Source: CALROG01 sp943369755
Lineage (GTDB): Bacteria; Pseudomonadota; Gammaproteobacteria; Burkholderiales; Burkholderiaceae_C
Length of the DNA stretch: 64,000 bases
Assembly: GCA_943369755.1 (NCBI GenBank)
Contig: CALROG020000006.1
Location: 76,354-140,353 of the forward strand
Reading direction: 5' to 3'
The position numbers and the translations under genes were made by a program. Shown here piece after piece: positions 16,866 to 26,429 of the stretch. Numbering within the stretch: the stretch's first letter is position 1; each line of letters opens with the position of its first letter. A model generated the notes under the pieces. The model was not told the origin of the DNA and ran no database searches. It saw only the letters and a program-made list of their open reading frames with translations.

Positions 16866-17339
16866 ATGGCGATCAGCGTCGAAATTGATCTGGGCTATGA
16901 ATTCGAAGTCAAGGCCAAGGTGGCCGATGTGTTTGCGGTTCTGTCGGACGTGCCGACCTCGGTGAGCCATTTCCCGAAAGTAGAAAAGCTCACCGACATG
17001 GGTGACGGCGTCTACAAATGGGAAATGGAAAAGGTGGGCACTGCACAGGTGAACATCCAGACCGTGTATGCCAGCAAATACGTGAGTGACCAGGCCAAGG
17101 GCAGCGTCAAATGGACGCCGGTCAAGGGCGTGGGGAATGCACTGGTTGGCGGCAGCTGGAAGCTGACCGACAACAAGGGCAAGTCCACTGCCATCGAACT
17201 CAAGATCAAGGGAACCGTGGACGTGCCGCTGCCGGGCCTGATGAAGATGATCGTGGAGCCGGTGGTGTCCAGTGAATTCGAGAAGCTGGTCGACAAATAC
17301 ATCGCCAACCTCATCAAGAAGTTCGGCGGCGAAGTCTAG
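16866..17339 (+). CDS. SRPBCC-family (START-like) protein
   Basis: A 157-residue protein with the helix-grip fold. The start, ISVEIDLGYEFEVKAKVADVFAVLSDV, is typical of polyketide-cyclase/coenzyme Q-binding-like SRPBCC members, and the long C-terminal helix is VSSEFEKLVDKYIANLIKKF. Members bind hydrophobic ligands; the ligand here is unknown. The ATG is preceded by AAAGGAGAC, a strong ribosome-binding site. Confidence 0.85.
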   Translation: MAISVEIDLGYEFEVKAKVADVFAVLSDVPTSVSHFPKVEKLTDMGDGVYKWEMEKVGTAQVNIQTVYASKYVSDQAKGSVKWTPVKGVGNALVGGSWKLTDNKGKSTAIELKIKGTVDVPLPGLMKMIVEPVVSSEFEKLVDKYIANLIKKFGGEV

Positions 17340-17352
17340 GCCCCGCGCCTGC

Positions 17353-18918
17353 TCAGGCGGTGGCTCCCAGTTGAGCCACCACCGCGCGCCGGTTGATGCC
17401 CAACCGGTCAGCCGACACATACTGCTGCCGGTAGATTTCAAACGGCAGGCTGTCGTTGGCCTCAATCTGTTTCTGGTCTTGCACCGACCGTGCGGCCATG
17501 GCCTCAAAGCGGGCCTGCAATTCTGGCGCAAATGGCAGGTTGCGCAGCACGTCACGGGTACGCACCGACTGCGCCCGCGTGAAGTTGATGAAGGAGTTGT
17601 CGTACTCGTTCGCCATAACCTTGAGCACCTTCGCCGACGGCAGGCTGTCGGCGTCAGCCAGGGCCGACTGCGCCGCCGCCACCGCCTGCCCATAGGCGGT
17701 TGTACCGTGCACCGCATCCAGCCGCCCGGCAATGGCACCGAAGCGGCTCACCAGCTCCTGCCCCCAATCAGTGAGTTTGACCTCGCGGCCCGCCCGCTGC
17801 AGCGTCAGGCCGGGCTCGCGCCCGCGCGCTGCGGTGAGGTGCTGGTTGTGCTTGAGCTCGGCAATTTCCTGCGGCGTGTCGGGCGGGCTGTCGGCCAGCA
17901 GGCAGTGCAGCAGGAACACGTCCAGCAGGCGCAGGCTCTGCGGCGTAATGCCCACCGGTACAAACGGGTCCAGGTCAAGTAGCCGCACCTCCACGTATTC
18001 CACCCCGCGCTCACGCAGCGCGTGCAGCGGGCGCTCACCCGGAAAGATGACGCGCTTGGGGCGGATGGTGCCGTAGAACTCGTTCTCGATTTGCAGCAAC
18101 GTGGTGGCAAGCTGGTTGTAGTCGCCGCCCGGGTTCATGATGCCAATCGCCTCATACGCCGGGTAGGGCCGGGTCAAGGCCTCATGCAGCGAGGCGGCGT
18201 AACCATCCAGCCCGTTGTAGCTCACGGCCAGGCTGGCCTGGGCATCACTCTGGTAGCCAAGGCGGCCCATGCGCAGTGAGGTGCCGTGTGGCATGTACAG
18301 CGCGTGGTCACCGAGCTTTTGCAGTTCATGCTGACGGCCTGCAACAAAGGTCGGGCAGACAGCGGGCGACGCGCCCAGCAAATACAACAACAGGAATGCA
18401 TGACGCCGGAAGTTGCGGATCAGCGCGAAATACTGGTCGCTGCTGACATCGGGCAGAGACCAGTTGTAGTGAATGCCCGAAATGGTCTGCATGCGCCGAC
18501 CATAGCGGTGGCCCAGCCCCATGCGGTACACGCTCTTGGCCCGGCCCACATTCGACGCGCCATAGCGGCCCAGCGGAATGGTCTCATCGGTCGGCAAGCC
18601 ACAGGGCATGCTGGAAACCCAGAGCATTTCGTCGCCCGCGTTGTGCAAGGCCCGATAGGTGAACTGGTGGACCTGGGTCAGCTCTTCCAGACAGGCCTCA
18701 ACCCCTGCATGTACGCCGGTGATCAACTCCAGCTGGGACTCGCTGTAGTCGGTGGTGATGTGCGGGTGCGTCAGCGCCGAACCCAGAGCCTGGGGGTGCG
18801 GGGTGAGTGCAAGGCCACCGTCGGCCAGTGCACGCAGGCTTTCTTTTTCAATGCCGCGGCGCATGCCCTTGAGGCGCGCGGGCGACAGAGCATCCAGGCG
18901 TTGTTGCTGAGCCGTCAT
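17353..18918 (-). CDS. gshA: Glutamate--cysteine ligase
   Basis: A 521-residue protein, close to the 518 residues of the E. coli type. It catalyses ATP-dependent formation of gamma-glutamylcysteine, the first step of glutathione synthesis. KGMRRGIEKESLRA at the N-terminus, DYSESQLELITG, SMPCGLPTDE and GIHYNWSLPD are hallmark segments of class I GshA. The start MTAQQQRLDALSP is chosen because the upstream 37 codons are not family-like. It is convergent with the SRPBCC gene and stands alone; gshB is not in the window. Confidence 0.93.
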   Translation of the reverse strand: MTAQQQRLDALSPARLKGMRRGIEKESLRALADGGLALTPHPQALGSALTHPHITTDYSESQLELITGVHAGVEACLEELTQVHQFTYRALHNAGDEMLWVSSMPCGLPTDETIPLGRYGASNVGRAKSVYRMGLGHRYGRRMQTISGIHYNWSLPDVSSDQYFALIRNFRRHAFLLLYLLGASPAVCPTFVAGRQHELQKLGDHALYMPHGTSLRMGRLGYQSDAQASLAVSYNGLDGYAASLHEALTRPYPAYEAIGIMNPGGDYNQLATTLLQIENEFYGTIRPKRVIFPGERPLHALRERGVEYVEVRLLDLDPFVPVGITPQSLRLLDVFLLHCLLADSPPDTPQEIAELKHNQHLTAARGREPGLTLQRAGREVKLTDWGQELVSRFGAIAGRLDAVHGTTAYGQAVAAAQSALADADSLPSAKVLKVMANEYDNSFINFTRAQSVRTRDVLRNLPFAPELQARFEAMAARSVQDQKQIEANDSLPFEIYRQQYVSADRLGINRRAVVAQLGATA

Positions 18919-19107
18919 GAGGTTGAATCGCTTGGGATAGTCATTGACCCTAAAGTTAACACGTTGTTGCGACGGCCGCTGTGCGCCCCCAAAGGCCCAG
19001 CCGCGCGATGGGTTTGGGACTCGACGCACATCAGGCCTTTTTGTTTTGCGCTACGCCAGTGGCGTTAGACTGCTCTGGCCTGCACTGCCTGCAGAAGGAG
19101 ACTTGTT

Positions 19108-19992
19108 GTGACGCAAACCCTCACACCCGAGGTGCTGCAATGGACCCGGGAGCAACTTGGCGCCGGCCACGCGCGGCACGAATTGCTGCAAACGCTGGTA
19201 CTCAATGGCTGGGACAGCGCGCTTGCACGCCAGGCCCTTGATTCTGTTCCCCCACTTGCAGCCAAACCACCCAGGAAGCAGCCCGCCGCACGCACCACAG
19301 CGGGCAAGCCGGAGCGCCTGCCGGTTCCGCGCCTGGCACTGGACGACGCGCCCTTGCACCTGAACCTGGGCGACCGGCAGGTTGCGGTTCTGGGCACGGT
19401 GAAAAACCCCACCGTCACCATTCTGGGCGGGCTGCTGACAGACGAAGAGTGCGACGCGCTGATTGAGGCCGCCCGCCCCGCCATGAAGCGCTCGGGCGTG
19501 CTCGACATGGCCACCGGTGTCAGCAAGATCGATGAGGTACGCACCAGCAACGGGATGTTTTTCGAGCGTGGCCAAAGCGAGCTGATCAGCCGGGTCGAAG
19601 CCCGCATTGCACGCCTGACCGGCTGGCCGGTTGAGAACGGCGAAGGCATTCAGGTGCTGCAATACGGCCCGGGTGCCGAATACCGCCCGCATTACGACTA
19701 CTTTGACCCGCGCGAGCCGGGCACGCCAAGCATTCTGGCGCGCGGTGGCCAGCGCGTGGCGACCGTGATCATGTACCTCAACGAGCCTGTGCGCGGGGGC
19801 GCAACCTCGTTCCCCGACATCGGGCTTGAGGTGGGTGCACGGCGTGGCAACGCGGTGTTTTTCAGCTACGACCAGCCGCACCCCGACAGCCGCACCCTGC
19901 ATGGGGGCTGCCCGGTGCTTGAAGGCGAAAAATGGATCGCCACCAAATGGCTGCGTGAGCGCGAGTTTGCGCCGCGCCGGACCCCTGCCTGA
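19108..19992 (+). CDS. 2OG-Fe(II) oxygenase, prolyl 4-hydroxylase-like
   Basis: A 294-residue protein with a GTG start after AGAAGGAGA. The catalytic domain covers roughly residues 95-285. YRPHYDYFDPRE supplies the H-x-D iron ligands, TLHGGCPV the distal His, and EKWIATKWLRE the Lys that binds 2-oxoglutarate. An N-terminal stretch (residues 1-60) resembles a small helical regulatory region. Bacterial members hydroxylate prolines in elongation factors or other targets; the substrate here is unknown. Confidence 0.9.
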   Translation: MTQTLTPEVLQWTREQLGAGHARHELLQTLVLNGWDSALARQALDSVPPLAAKPPRKQPAARTTAGKPERLPVPRLALDDAPLHLNLGDRQVAVLGTVKNPTVTILGGLLTDEECDALIEAARPAMKRSGVLDMATGVSKIDEVRTSNGMFFERGQSELISRVEARIARLTGWPVENGEGIQVLQYGPGAEYRPHYDYFDPREPGTPSILARGGQRVATVIMYLNEPVRGGATSFPDIGLEVGARRGNAVFFSYDQPHPDSRTLHGGCPVLEGEKWIATKWLREREFAPRRTPA

Positions 19993-20002
19993 CCCTGTTG
20001 AT

Positions 20003-20908
20003 TCAGGCGCGGCCCAGCGCCTTGCCGACTTCGTTGTTGCCCTGCGCACTGCCGCTTTGCGGCACCATTTCGCCGGTGCGGTCGGTCACTTCGGCCAGCC
20101 GCGCGGCCAGTTGCTCGGGCGTGTCGCGCGCCGAACCAATGTGGATGCCCTGTGTCAGCGTGATGTTGGCGGCCTCAAACGTACCCGCACCGGCGCACAG
20201 CACCGTGCGATTGGGCGCGTTTTCACTGGCCATGACCAGCATGGCCGGCACCACGGCCGCAGGGTTGAGTGCGCGCAGCACTTCGTCGGGCATAAGGCCT
20301 TCGGTCATGCGGGTGGCCGCGGTCGGGGCCAGGCAGTTGACCCGGATGTCACTCTTGGCACCCTCGATCGACAGGGTCTGCATCAGCCCCACCAGCGCCA
20401 TTTTGGCTGCGCCATAGTTGGCCTGGCCAAAGTTGCCATACAGGCCGCTGGACGAGGTGGTCATGACAATGCGGCCGTACTTCTGCGCGGTCATTGCGGG
20501 CCACACCGCCTTGCTGCAATGCACAGCACCCATTACGTGAACATCCAGCACCAGGCGAAAGTCGTCCAGCGTCATCTTGGCAAAACTCTTGTCGCGCAAG
20601 ATGCCGGCGTTGTTGACCAGAATGTCCACTCTGCCCCAGGCGTCAAGCGCCTGCTGCACCATGGCTTGCACCGCCGCATAGTCAGTGACAGACGCACCAT
20701 TGGCCAGCGCCTCTCCCCCGGCCGCCCGGATTTCGTCCACCACGGCCTGCGCCGCACCCACCGAGCCCCCCGACCCGTCCACCGCGCCGCCCAGGTCATT
20801 CACCAGTACTTTGGCACCCCGCCGGGCCAACGCCAATGCATGTTGCTTGCCCAGCCCGCCGCCCGCGCCGGTCACTATGGCCACGCGTCCTTTGAAATCA
20901 ATACTCAT
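20003..20908 (-). CDS. Short-chain dehydrogenase, MFE-2 hydroxyacyl-CoA type
   Basis: A 301-residue SDR. VAIVTGAGGGLGKQHALAL is the NAD-binding TGxxxGxG, LVNNAGI the NNAG strand, and SSSGLYGNFGQANYGAAKMAL the catalytic S..Y-x3-K. VNDLGGAVDGSGGS after strand 2 and the extended tail match the peroxisomal multifunctional enzyme type 2 / (3R)-hydroxyacyl-CoA dehydrogenase branch. The start MSIDFKGRVA fits the family; the frame opens 55 codons earlier. It probably acts in fatty-acyl or steroid-CoA oxidation. Confidence 0.9.
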   Translation of the reverse strand: MSIDFKGRVAIVTGAGGGLGKQHALALARRGAKVLVNDLGGAVDGSGGSVGAAQAVVDEIRAAGGEALANGASVTDYAAVQAMVQQALDAWGRVDILVNNAGILRDKSFAKMTLDDFRLVLDVHVMGAVHCSKAVWPAMTAQKYGRIVMTTSSSGLYGNFGQANYGAAKMALVGLMQTLSIEGAKSDIRVNCLAPTAATRMTEGLMPDEVLRALNPAAVVPAMLVMASENAPNRTVLCAGAGTFEAANITLTQGIHIGSARDTPEQLAARLAEVTDRTGEMVPQSGSAQGNNEVGKALGRA

Positions 20909-21082
20909 CGCCAAAGCTTTCCTGTGTTGTTGGTCCAGTGTCACGCGCCAAACCCCGGCAACCCGGGGCTCAGGCAGCCTGACTTTACCGGACGACTGCC
21001 CGGCAAGGTGCACCCCAGGTGACGCCATGACCCCCGGGTCAATGCTAAGTTTGCATATCAAATCCTGCTTCACAATCGCCCC

Positions 21083-21460
21083 ATGAATTCACTCCAGGAG
21101 CCCGCGACGGGCACTGCGGCGGTCCGCCGCTTCAAGGACCCGGCCTATGTGCCGCAGGCTGGCACGCTGGGCGAACTGCGCCGGCGCATTGACGCACTGG
21201 ACGCCCAGATCGTCGACTTGCTGGTGCAGCGCGGCCTGTGCGTGCGTGACGCCACGCGCTTCAAACTCGATGAATTCCAGGTCGCGGCGCCGCAGCGACA
21301 AGCCCAGGTGCTGGCATCGGTGCGCAGCCAGGCGGCGGCGCACGAAAGCAGCTTCCCCGGCTTGCCCGAAATTGTCGAATCAACCTATCGCACGCTGGTG
21401 GCTGGCTTCGTTGCCGGCGAGGCGCGCTGCTTTCAAGAAACCGAAAGGATCTCTTCATGA
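21083..21460 (+). CDS. Chorismate mutase (AroQ type)
   Basis: A 125-residue all-helical protein. LGELRRRIDALDAQIVDLLVQRGLCVRDATRFK is the AroQ helix 1, with the arginines and Asp of the active site. FPGLPEIVESTYRTLVAGFV is the last helix. AroQ proteins convert chorismate to prephenate; some close relatives are isochorismate-pyruvate lyases. The stop overlaps the start of the Bug gene by four bases, and a TrpE-like gene follows, so this is an unusual chorismate-linked operon. Confidence 0.85.
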   Translation: MNSLQEPATGTAAVRRFKDPAYVPQAGTLGELRRRIDALDAQIVDLLVQRGLCVRDATRFKLDEFQVAAPQRQAQVLASVRSQAAAHESSFPGLPEIVESTYRTLVAGFVAGEARCFQETERISS

Positions 21461-22449
21461 CGCAACATCACTCCCCCACGACGCGCAGCTTGCTCAAGCG
21501 GTTTGCGGCCCTGGCCCTCAGCGTGGCATGCACGGCGAGCTGGGCCCAGGCCTGGCCGAACAAACCGATTCGGGTGGTGGTTCCTTATGGTGCCGGTTCT
21601 TCGCCAGACGTGATCATGCGCATCGTCGCCGAGCGGCTGGCACCGCGCTTGGGCCAGCCGGTGGTGATTGAAAACCGGGTCGGTGCGGGCGGCAACACCG
21701 GTACCGGTGCGGTGGCCAAAGCCCCCGGCGACGGCTACCTCTTTGTCATCAGCACCAACGGCCCGTTGGTCTACAACACCCAGATATACAGCAAACTGGG
21801 CTATGACCCGTTCACCGAGCTCAAGCCAGTGGTACTGGCAGGCGGCCAGTCCAATATCTGCGCGGTGCGCACCGACTCGGGCATCAACTCGCTGAAAGAC
21901 CTGGTGGAGGCCATGAAGAAGAACCCGGGCAAGTTCAATTTCTCATCCACCGGGGTGGGCAGCCTGTCGCAGCTGGGCGTGGAGTTGCTCAAGGTCAAGA
22001 CTGACACTTATGCGGTGCACATTCCCTACGCTTCGTCACCGCTGGCGATCATGGCCATTCTTCAGGGTGATGTGCAGTTTGCCTGCGTACCGGCCGTGGC
22101 CGTGATTCCGCAGGTCAAGGCGGGCAAGCTTCGGCCGCTGGCGGTGTCCACCGGCAAGCGCAGCGCGCTGACGCCAGAGATTCCGACCATGATGGAAGCC
22201 GGCCTGCCCGAAATCAACAACCTGGCCTGGATGGCGGTGATGGCACCCGCCAGCACGCCCAATGACATCGTGCAGCGCATGAATCAGGAAATCAACGCCG
22301 TGCTGGCCATGCCAGAAGTCAAGGAGCGGCTGCACGCCCAGTACATGGAGCCCATCGGCGGCTCGGTGCTGGAGCTGCAGAACTTCATGCAGCAGGAGCT
22401 GCGCGTCATGACGCCGATCATCAAGCGCACCGGCCTGCGCATCGATTGA
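21457..22449 (+). CDS. Bug-family (tripartite tricarboxylate) solute-binding protein
   Basis: A 330-residue periplasmic binding protein. The signal peptide ends CTASWAQA. WPNKPIRVVVPYGAGSSPDV is the Bug signature start, and VIENRVGAGGNTGTGAVAKA and DGYLF follow as expected. Bug proteins deliver carboxylates or aromatic acids to TctAB transporters; no tctA/B is adjacent. It is tightly coupled between the chorismate mutase and TrpE/G-like genes (overlaps of 4 bases each), which suggests a ligand related to aromatic metabolism, though this is inference. Confidence 0.92.
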   Translation: MTQHHSPTTRSLLKRFAALALSVACTASWAQAWPNKPIRVVVPYGAGSSPDVIMRIVAERLAPRLGQPVVIENRVGAGGNTGTGAVAKAPGDGYLFVISTNGPLVYNTQIYSKLGYDPFTELKPVVLAGGQSNICAVRTDSGINSLKDLVEAMKKNPGKFNFSSTGVGSLSQLGVELLKVKTDTYAVHIPYASSPLAIMAILQGDVQFACVPAVAVIPQVKAGKLRPLAVSTGKRSALTPEIPTMMEAGLPEINNLAWMAVMAPASTPNDIVQRMNQEINAVLAMPEVKERLHAQYMEPIGGSVLELQNFMQQELRVMTPIIKRTGLRID

Positions 22450-24383
22450 AGCTCGCACTGCAAGCGCACCTGCGCAACGCCGACGCAGCGCAGGTCGACG
22501 CCGCGCTGGCGCAGCTGGGCCATGTGCAGGGCATGTATTTCGGTGTTGACGCAGGCACCGAAGGCCTGCACCCGCGCCAGGCGGTGTTGCTGGATGCCCC
22601 CGCGCTGGTGCTTCAGGTGTATGGCCGTGGCCTGGCCGTCCAGGCGTCCACCGCGTTCGGCCAGGCGCTGCTGGCGCACCCGGCGCTGCAGCCGTGGTCT
22701 GCCTCGCTGGCTCAGGGCGGCCCGCCAGTGGCACAACTGCGCTCGCTGCTTGAGGCCTTCGAGCCTTCGCCCAACGTGATGCTGCTGGGGGCGTTGCGCT
22801 TCAATGCGTACCGGCTGGCCAACCACAGCGCCGCGCCGGATGAACTGTTCGGCGTGATGTTTTTGGCGCAAGGCTTCTGGCGGCGCAACAGTGCCAACCA
22901 GTGGCAGCGCGTCAGTCTCAGCCTTGATGGCGTAGCCGATGACCCGCCGCCCACGCCAGCCGTGGGCTGCGCAACTCAGAAAGCCGTTGCGCCGCAAGAC
23001 GACTACCCGCCCGGTGGCCACGCCGACATGGTGCGCCGCGCCCTGGTGTGCCTGCGCCAGCAGCCGCTGGTGTCGCTCACGCTGAGCCAGAGCTTCCGGC
23101 GCGCCAGCACGGCCTCGGCAGTGCAGGCCTTCGACCGGCTGCGCCGCGTCAACCCGGCACCGGTGACGTTTTTCCTGAACGATGGATCGGGCAGCCTGCT
23201 GTTTGGCGCGTCACCTGACCTGCAGCTCGTGGTGCAGGGTGCCAGCGTGCAGGCGCTGCCGGTCTGTGGCACCGTGGCCCGCGGTCCCGGGCCGGTGGGC
23301 GAGGCGCAGGCATTTCGCGAGCTGGTCAATGAAGAGGTAGACGCCGCGTCGCTGGCAGTGTGCAGCGATGCACTGCGTGAAGACCTGGCACCCCTGTGCG
23401 AGCCGGGCTCGCTGCGGCTGCGGGAGCGCCGCCGACAGATGTCACTGGCCACCGTGGTGCATACCGTGGACCGCCTGGAAGGCCAACTGCGTGAGGGCTG
23501 CGATGCCTGGGACGCGATGTTGGCAACCACCGCCCCGGCCATGCTGACCGGCACGCCCCGCCAGCATGCGCTGGCAGCCATCGAGGCACTGGAAGCCAGC
23601 CCGCGCGGCTGGTACGGCGGCCTTGGGGTGCAGGTCAGCGCCGACGGCTGCGCGCTGGTGGGTACGCTGCTGCGCGCTGCCACACTGGGCGGCGGCGTGG
23701 CCGAGGTGCGCACGGGTGGCGACCTGATGGCAGATTCAGTGCCCGAACGCGAGGAGCAGGAGTCGCGCCTGAAGGCCTTGTCGCTGTGGCGCGCGCTGGG
23801 CCTGGACACCCCCCCCGCCGACCCCATCCCCGGGGACACCAAAGGCCCTGCGCTACCCGTGGCTGTTAGCCTGCAAAACCACGACGACCCGTTCCCACAG
23901 GCCGTGGCAGACGCACTGCGCGGCCTTGGCCTGCGCATTGAGGCCGGTGCAAGCCCGGCGGTGTTGCTGGGGCGCGACCTGCCAGACGGCCACTACAGCC
24001 ATGCCCTGGCCCTGGGCGACGCCGGGCTGCGCCTGTTGGCCCACGCCGGTTTTCAGGTTCAGGCCATTGCGCCCGAGCATGGCCGCCTGGTGCAATGCAG
24101 CGCCACCGCCCAGGCACCCTGGGCCGCCGCTGGCAAGTTCCAGGCTGCGCGCTATGCCAGCCTGGCGCTGGCAAAGGCGGCTGCGCTGCCACCGGGCTGG
24201 CAGGTCTGGGCGACCGACGACGCCATGCAACCGGTGATGCTGGCCCACCCGGGCCGTCGCCTGGTGTGCATGCTGGTGCGCCCGGAGTCGCTGCTTTCAT
24301 CGGCACAGGCATTGCGGGCCCTGCATGCCGCTTTGGCCTTTTGCGCGCAACTCAGGCCGCCGCCAAGCGCCACAGAGAGGTAA
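22446..24383 (+). CDS. Fused anthranilate-synthase-like protein, degenerate glutaminase half
   Basis: A 645-residue protein with a TTG start overlapping the Bug stop. Residues ~150-450 follow the TrpE half of fused TrpE(G) enzymes: CSDALREDLAPLCEPGSLRL, HTVDRLEGQLREG, RGWYGGLGVQ and AEVRTGGDLMADS correspond to the chorismate-binding segments. Several usual residues differ (for example ALPVCGTVARG in place of RPI-GT). The C-terminal 190 residues sit where the class I glutaminase should be, but no nucleophile-elbow Cys or HE dyad is visible. It may use ammonia, or make another chorismate product. Confidence 0.7.
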   Translation: MKLALQAHLRNADAAQVDAALAQLGHVQGMYFGVDAGTEGLHPRQAVLLDAPALVLQVYGRGLAVQASTAFGQALLAHPALQPWSASLAQGGPPVAQLRSLLEAFEPSPNVMLLGALRFNAYRLANHSAAPDELFGVMFLAQGFWRRNSANQWQRVSLSLDGVADDPPPTPAVGCATQKAVAPQDDYPPGGHADMVRRALVCLRQQPLVSLTLSQSFRRASTASAVQAFDRLRRVNPAPVTFFLNDGSGSLLFGASPDLQLVVQGASVQALPVCGTVARGPGPVGEAQAFRELVNEEVDAASLAVCSDALREDLAPLCEPGSLRLRERRRQMSLATVVHTVDRLEGQLREGCDAWDAMLATTAPAMLTGTPRQHALAAIEALEASPRGWYGGLGVQVSADGCALVGTLLRAATLGGGVAEVRTGGDLMADSVPEREEQESRLKALSLWRALGLDTPPADPIPGDTKGPALPVAVSLQNHDDPFPQAVADALRGLGLRIEAGASPAVLLGRDLPDGHYSHALALGDAGLRLLAHAGFQVQAIAPEHGRLVQCSATAQAPWAAAGKFQAARYASLALAKAAALPPGWQVWATDDAMQPVMLAHPGRRLVCMLVRPESLLSSAQALRALHAALAFCAQLRPPPSATER

Positions 24384-25485
24384 GTTCCCGCGCACGTGCG
24401 GCGTGCAGCGGGTCGGCGGTGTCCGCCGCCTTGGGGTGTTGGGGCCGAACCTTGGCCCTCCCCAGCACCTTCAGGCCGCCCGCCTGAATCCACCCCAACA
24501 ACTCTTCGCGGGTGCGCAGGCCAAGGTGCTCGGCAAGGTCCGACAAAATCAGCCAACCCTCGCCGCCGGGGGCCAGGTGCGCCGCCAGCCCGGCCAGAAA
24601 GCCGCGCAGCATGCGGCTGCCTTCGTCATACACCGCATGCTCGATCGGAGAACTCGGCCGCGCGGGCAGCCAGGGCGGATTGCACACCACCAGGGGGGCC
24701 TGCCCCGGTGGGAACAGGTCGGCCTGCAACACCACAACCGGTGCCCCAATTTTCAGGCGCGCCATGTTGTCGCGTGCACAGGCCAGCGCGCGCGGGTCGG
24801 CGTCGGTGGCCAGCACCCGCTGCACACCGCGGCGCACCAGCACTGCGGCCAGCACCCCGGTGCCGGTGCCAATGTCAAACGCCAGGGTGGTGGACGGCAG
24901 TGGCTGGTTGGCGACCAGTTCAATGTATTCCCCCCGGACTGGCGAAAACACCCCGTAGTGGGCATGAATGCTGGCCCCCAGCGCGGCAATCGGCACGCCT
25001 TTTTTGCGCCATTCATGGGCCCCCACCAAACCCAGCAGCTCGCGCAGCGAGGCCACGCAGGGTTCGCCGCCCGGCCCCCAGGCTTCGGTGCAGGCCAGGC
25101 GCAGGTCAGGGGCCCGGCGCAGGGAAATGGCGTAGTCGGCCTGCAGCGGCACCAACAGCATGGCCAGCACCCGGGCGCGCTGGCCCTGGGCCTGGCGGTG
25201 CAGGTGAAACGCCTGCGCCGGGTCTGCTGGCGCGGCTTTGGCCGGCGTTTTGCGCGGCTTGCGGTCAACCCGACGGGCCAGCGCCTGCAACAGCTGGCGC
25301 GCGTTGTGAAAGTCACCGCGCCACAGCAGCGCCGTGCCTTCACAGGCCAGCCGGTAGGCTGCGTCGGCGCTCAGTGTGTCGTCGGCCAACTGCACACGGG
25401 TCGGGGCCGGCAGGCCGGCCTCGCTGCGCCAAACGGCGCTGCACGCCAGGCCGTCTTGCAGCCAATTGATGCGGGTATCGCTCAC
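24352..25485 (-). CDS. Class I SAM-dependent methyltransferase, N5-glutamine/RlmG-like
   Basis: A 377-residue protein. TLAFDIGTGTGVLAAVLVRRG is SAM motif I, VLATDADPRAL motif II, and PLVVCNPPWLPA the NPPW motif IV of N-methyltransferases that modify amide or amine nitrogens (HemK, RlmG). The N-terminal 170 residues form a helical domain of the kind used for substrate recognition. It could act on a release factor, rRNA or ribosomal protein. Its last 32 bases overlap the TrpE/G-like gene antisense. The start overlaps the DUF808 gene stop by 4 bases. Confidence 0.8.
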   Translation of the reverse strand: MSDTRINWLQDGLACSAVWRSEAGLPAPTRVQLADDTLSADAAYRLACEGTALLWRGDFHNARQLLQALARRVDRKPRKTPAKAAPADPAQAFHLHRQAQGQRARVLAMLLVPLQADYAISLRRAPDLRLACTEAWGPGGEPCVASLRELLGLVGAHEWRKKGVPIAALGASIHAHYGVFSPVRGEYIELVANQPLPSTTLAFDIGTGTGVLAAVLVRRGVQRVLATDADPRALACARDNMARLKIGAPVVVLQADLFPPGQAPLVVCNPPWLPARPSSPIEHAVYDEGSRMLRGFLAGLAAHLAPGGEGWLILSDLAEHLGLRTREELLGWIQAGGLKVLGRAKVRPQHPKAADTADPLHAARARELTSLWRLAAA

Positions 25486-26417
25486 GCGGCGGCCTTGCGC
25501 GGCACGACACGTTTGAACAGCAGCACACCACCCAATACCCCAGCGCCGGCCAGCAGGCCAACAACGCCGTCCAGCACCAGCGGTGCCAGCGCGCCCAACA
25601 CCCCGCCCACGCCAGGCACAGCACCCGCCTGCAGCGCTGCGGCTTCAATCGCATGGTGCAGCGGCGCGATGCCATGCGTCAGAATGCCGCCGCCGACCAG
25701 GAACATGGCCGCTGTGCCCGCCACCGACAAGCCTTTCATCAACCAGGGCGCCGCGCGCAAAATTGCGCGCCCCACGGCTTGGCGGGTGGCACTGGCCTGG
25801 CGACTCAGGTACAGGCCGAAGTCGTCCAGCTTGACGATGCCCGCCACCAGCCCGTAGACGCCGATGGTCATGATGATCGCTATGCCCGAGAGCACCGCCA
25901 GTTGCGTCCAGAACGGGCTAGTGGCCACGGTGCCTAGCGTGATCGCAATGATCTCCGCCGAGAGGATGAAGTCGGTGCGCACCGCGCCCTTGATCTTGTC
26001 TTTTTCAAGCTGCACCAGGTCAACTGCGGGGTTGGTCAGCGACTGCGTCAGCGCTGCGCGGCGGGCCTGTTCTTCGGCGTTGTTGTGCAGGTATTTGTGG
26101 GCAAGTTTTTCAAACCCTTCAAAGCACAAAAAGGCACCGCCCACCATCAGCAGCGGCGTCACGGCCCAGGGCGCAAACGCGCTGATGGCCAGCGCCGCCG
26201 GCACCAGAATCAGCTTGTTCAGCACGGAGCCGCGCGCTACGGCCCACACCACCGGCAGCTCGCGGTCAGCCTGCAGGCCCGCAACCTGCTGGGCATTGAG
26301 CGCCAGATCGTCGCCCAACACACCGGCTGTTTTTTTGGCAGCCACCTTGGTCAGAACCGACACGTCGTCCAGAATGGACGCAATGTCGTCAAGCAGGGCA
26401 AGCAGGCTGGAGGCCAT
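25482..26417 (-). CDS. DUF808 (YedI-like) inner-membrane protein
   Basis: A 311-residue protein. MASSLLALLDDIASILDDVSVLTKVAAKKTAG is the diagnostic DUF808 N-terminus. GVLGDDLALNAQQVAG and FEKLAHKYLHN are further family segments. Several hydrophobic helices follow (for example ILVPAALAISAFAPWAV). Its function is unknown. It is placed between the GNAT and methyltransferase genes in a minus-strand unit. Confidence 0.92.
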   Translation of the reverse strand: MASSLLALLDDIASILDDVSVLTKVAAKKTAGVLGDDLALNAQQVAGLQADRELPVVWAVARGSVLNKLILVPAALAISAFAPWAVTPLLMVGGAFLCFEGFEKLAHKYLHNNAEEQARRAALTQSLTNPAVDLVQLEKDKIKGAVRTDFILSAEIIAITLGTVATSPFWTQLAVLSGIAIIMTIGVYGLVAGIVKLDDFGLYLSRQASATRQAVGRAILRAAPWLMKGLSVAGTAAMFLVGGGILTHGIAPLHHAIEAAALQAGAVPGVGGVLGALAPLVLDGVVGLLAGAGVLGGVLLFKRVVPRKAAA

Positions 26418-26429
26418 CGGTATCCTTGT

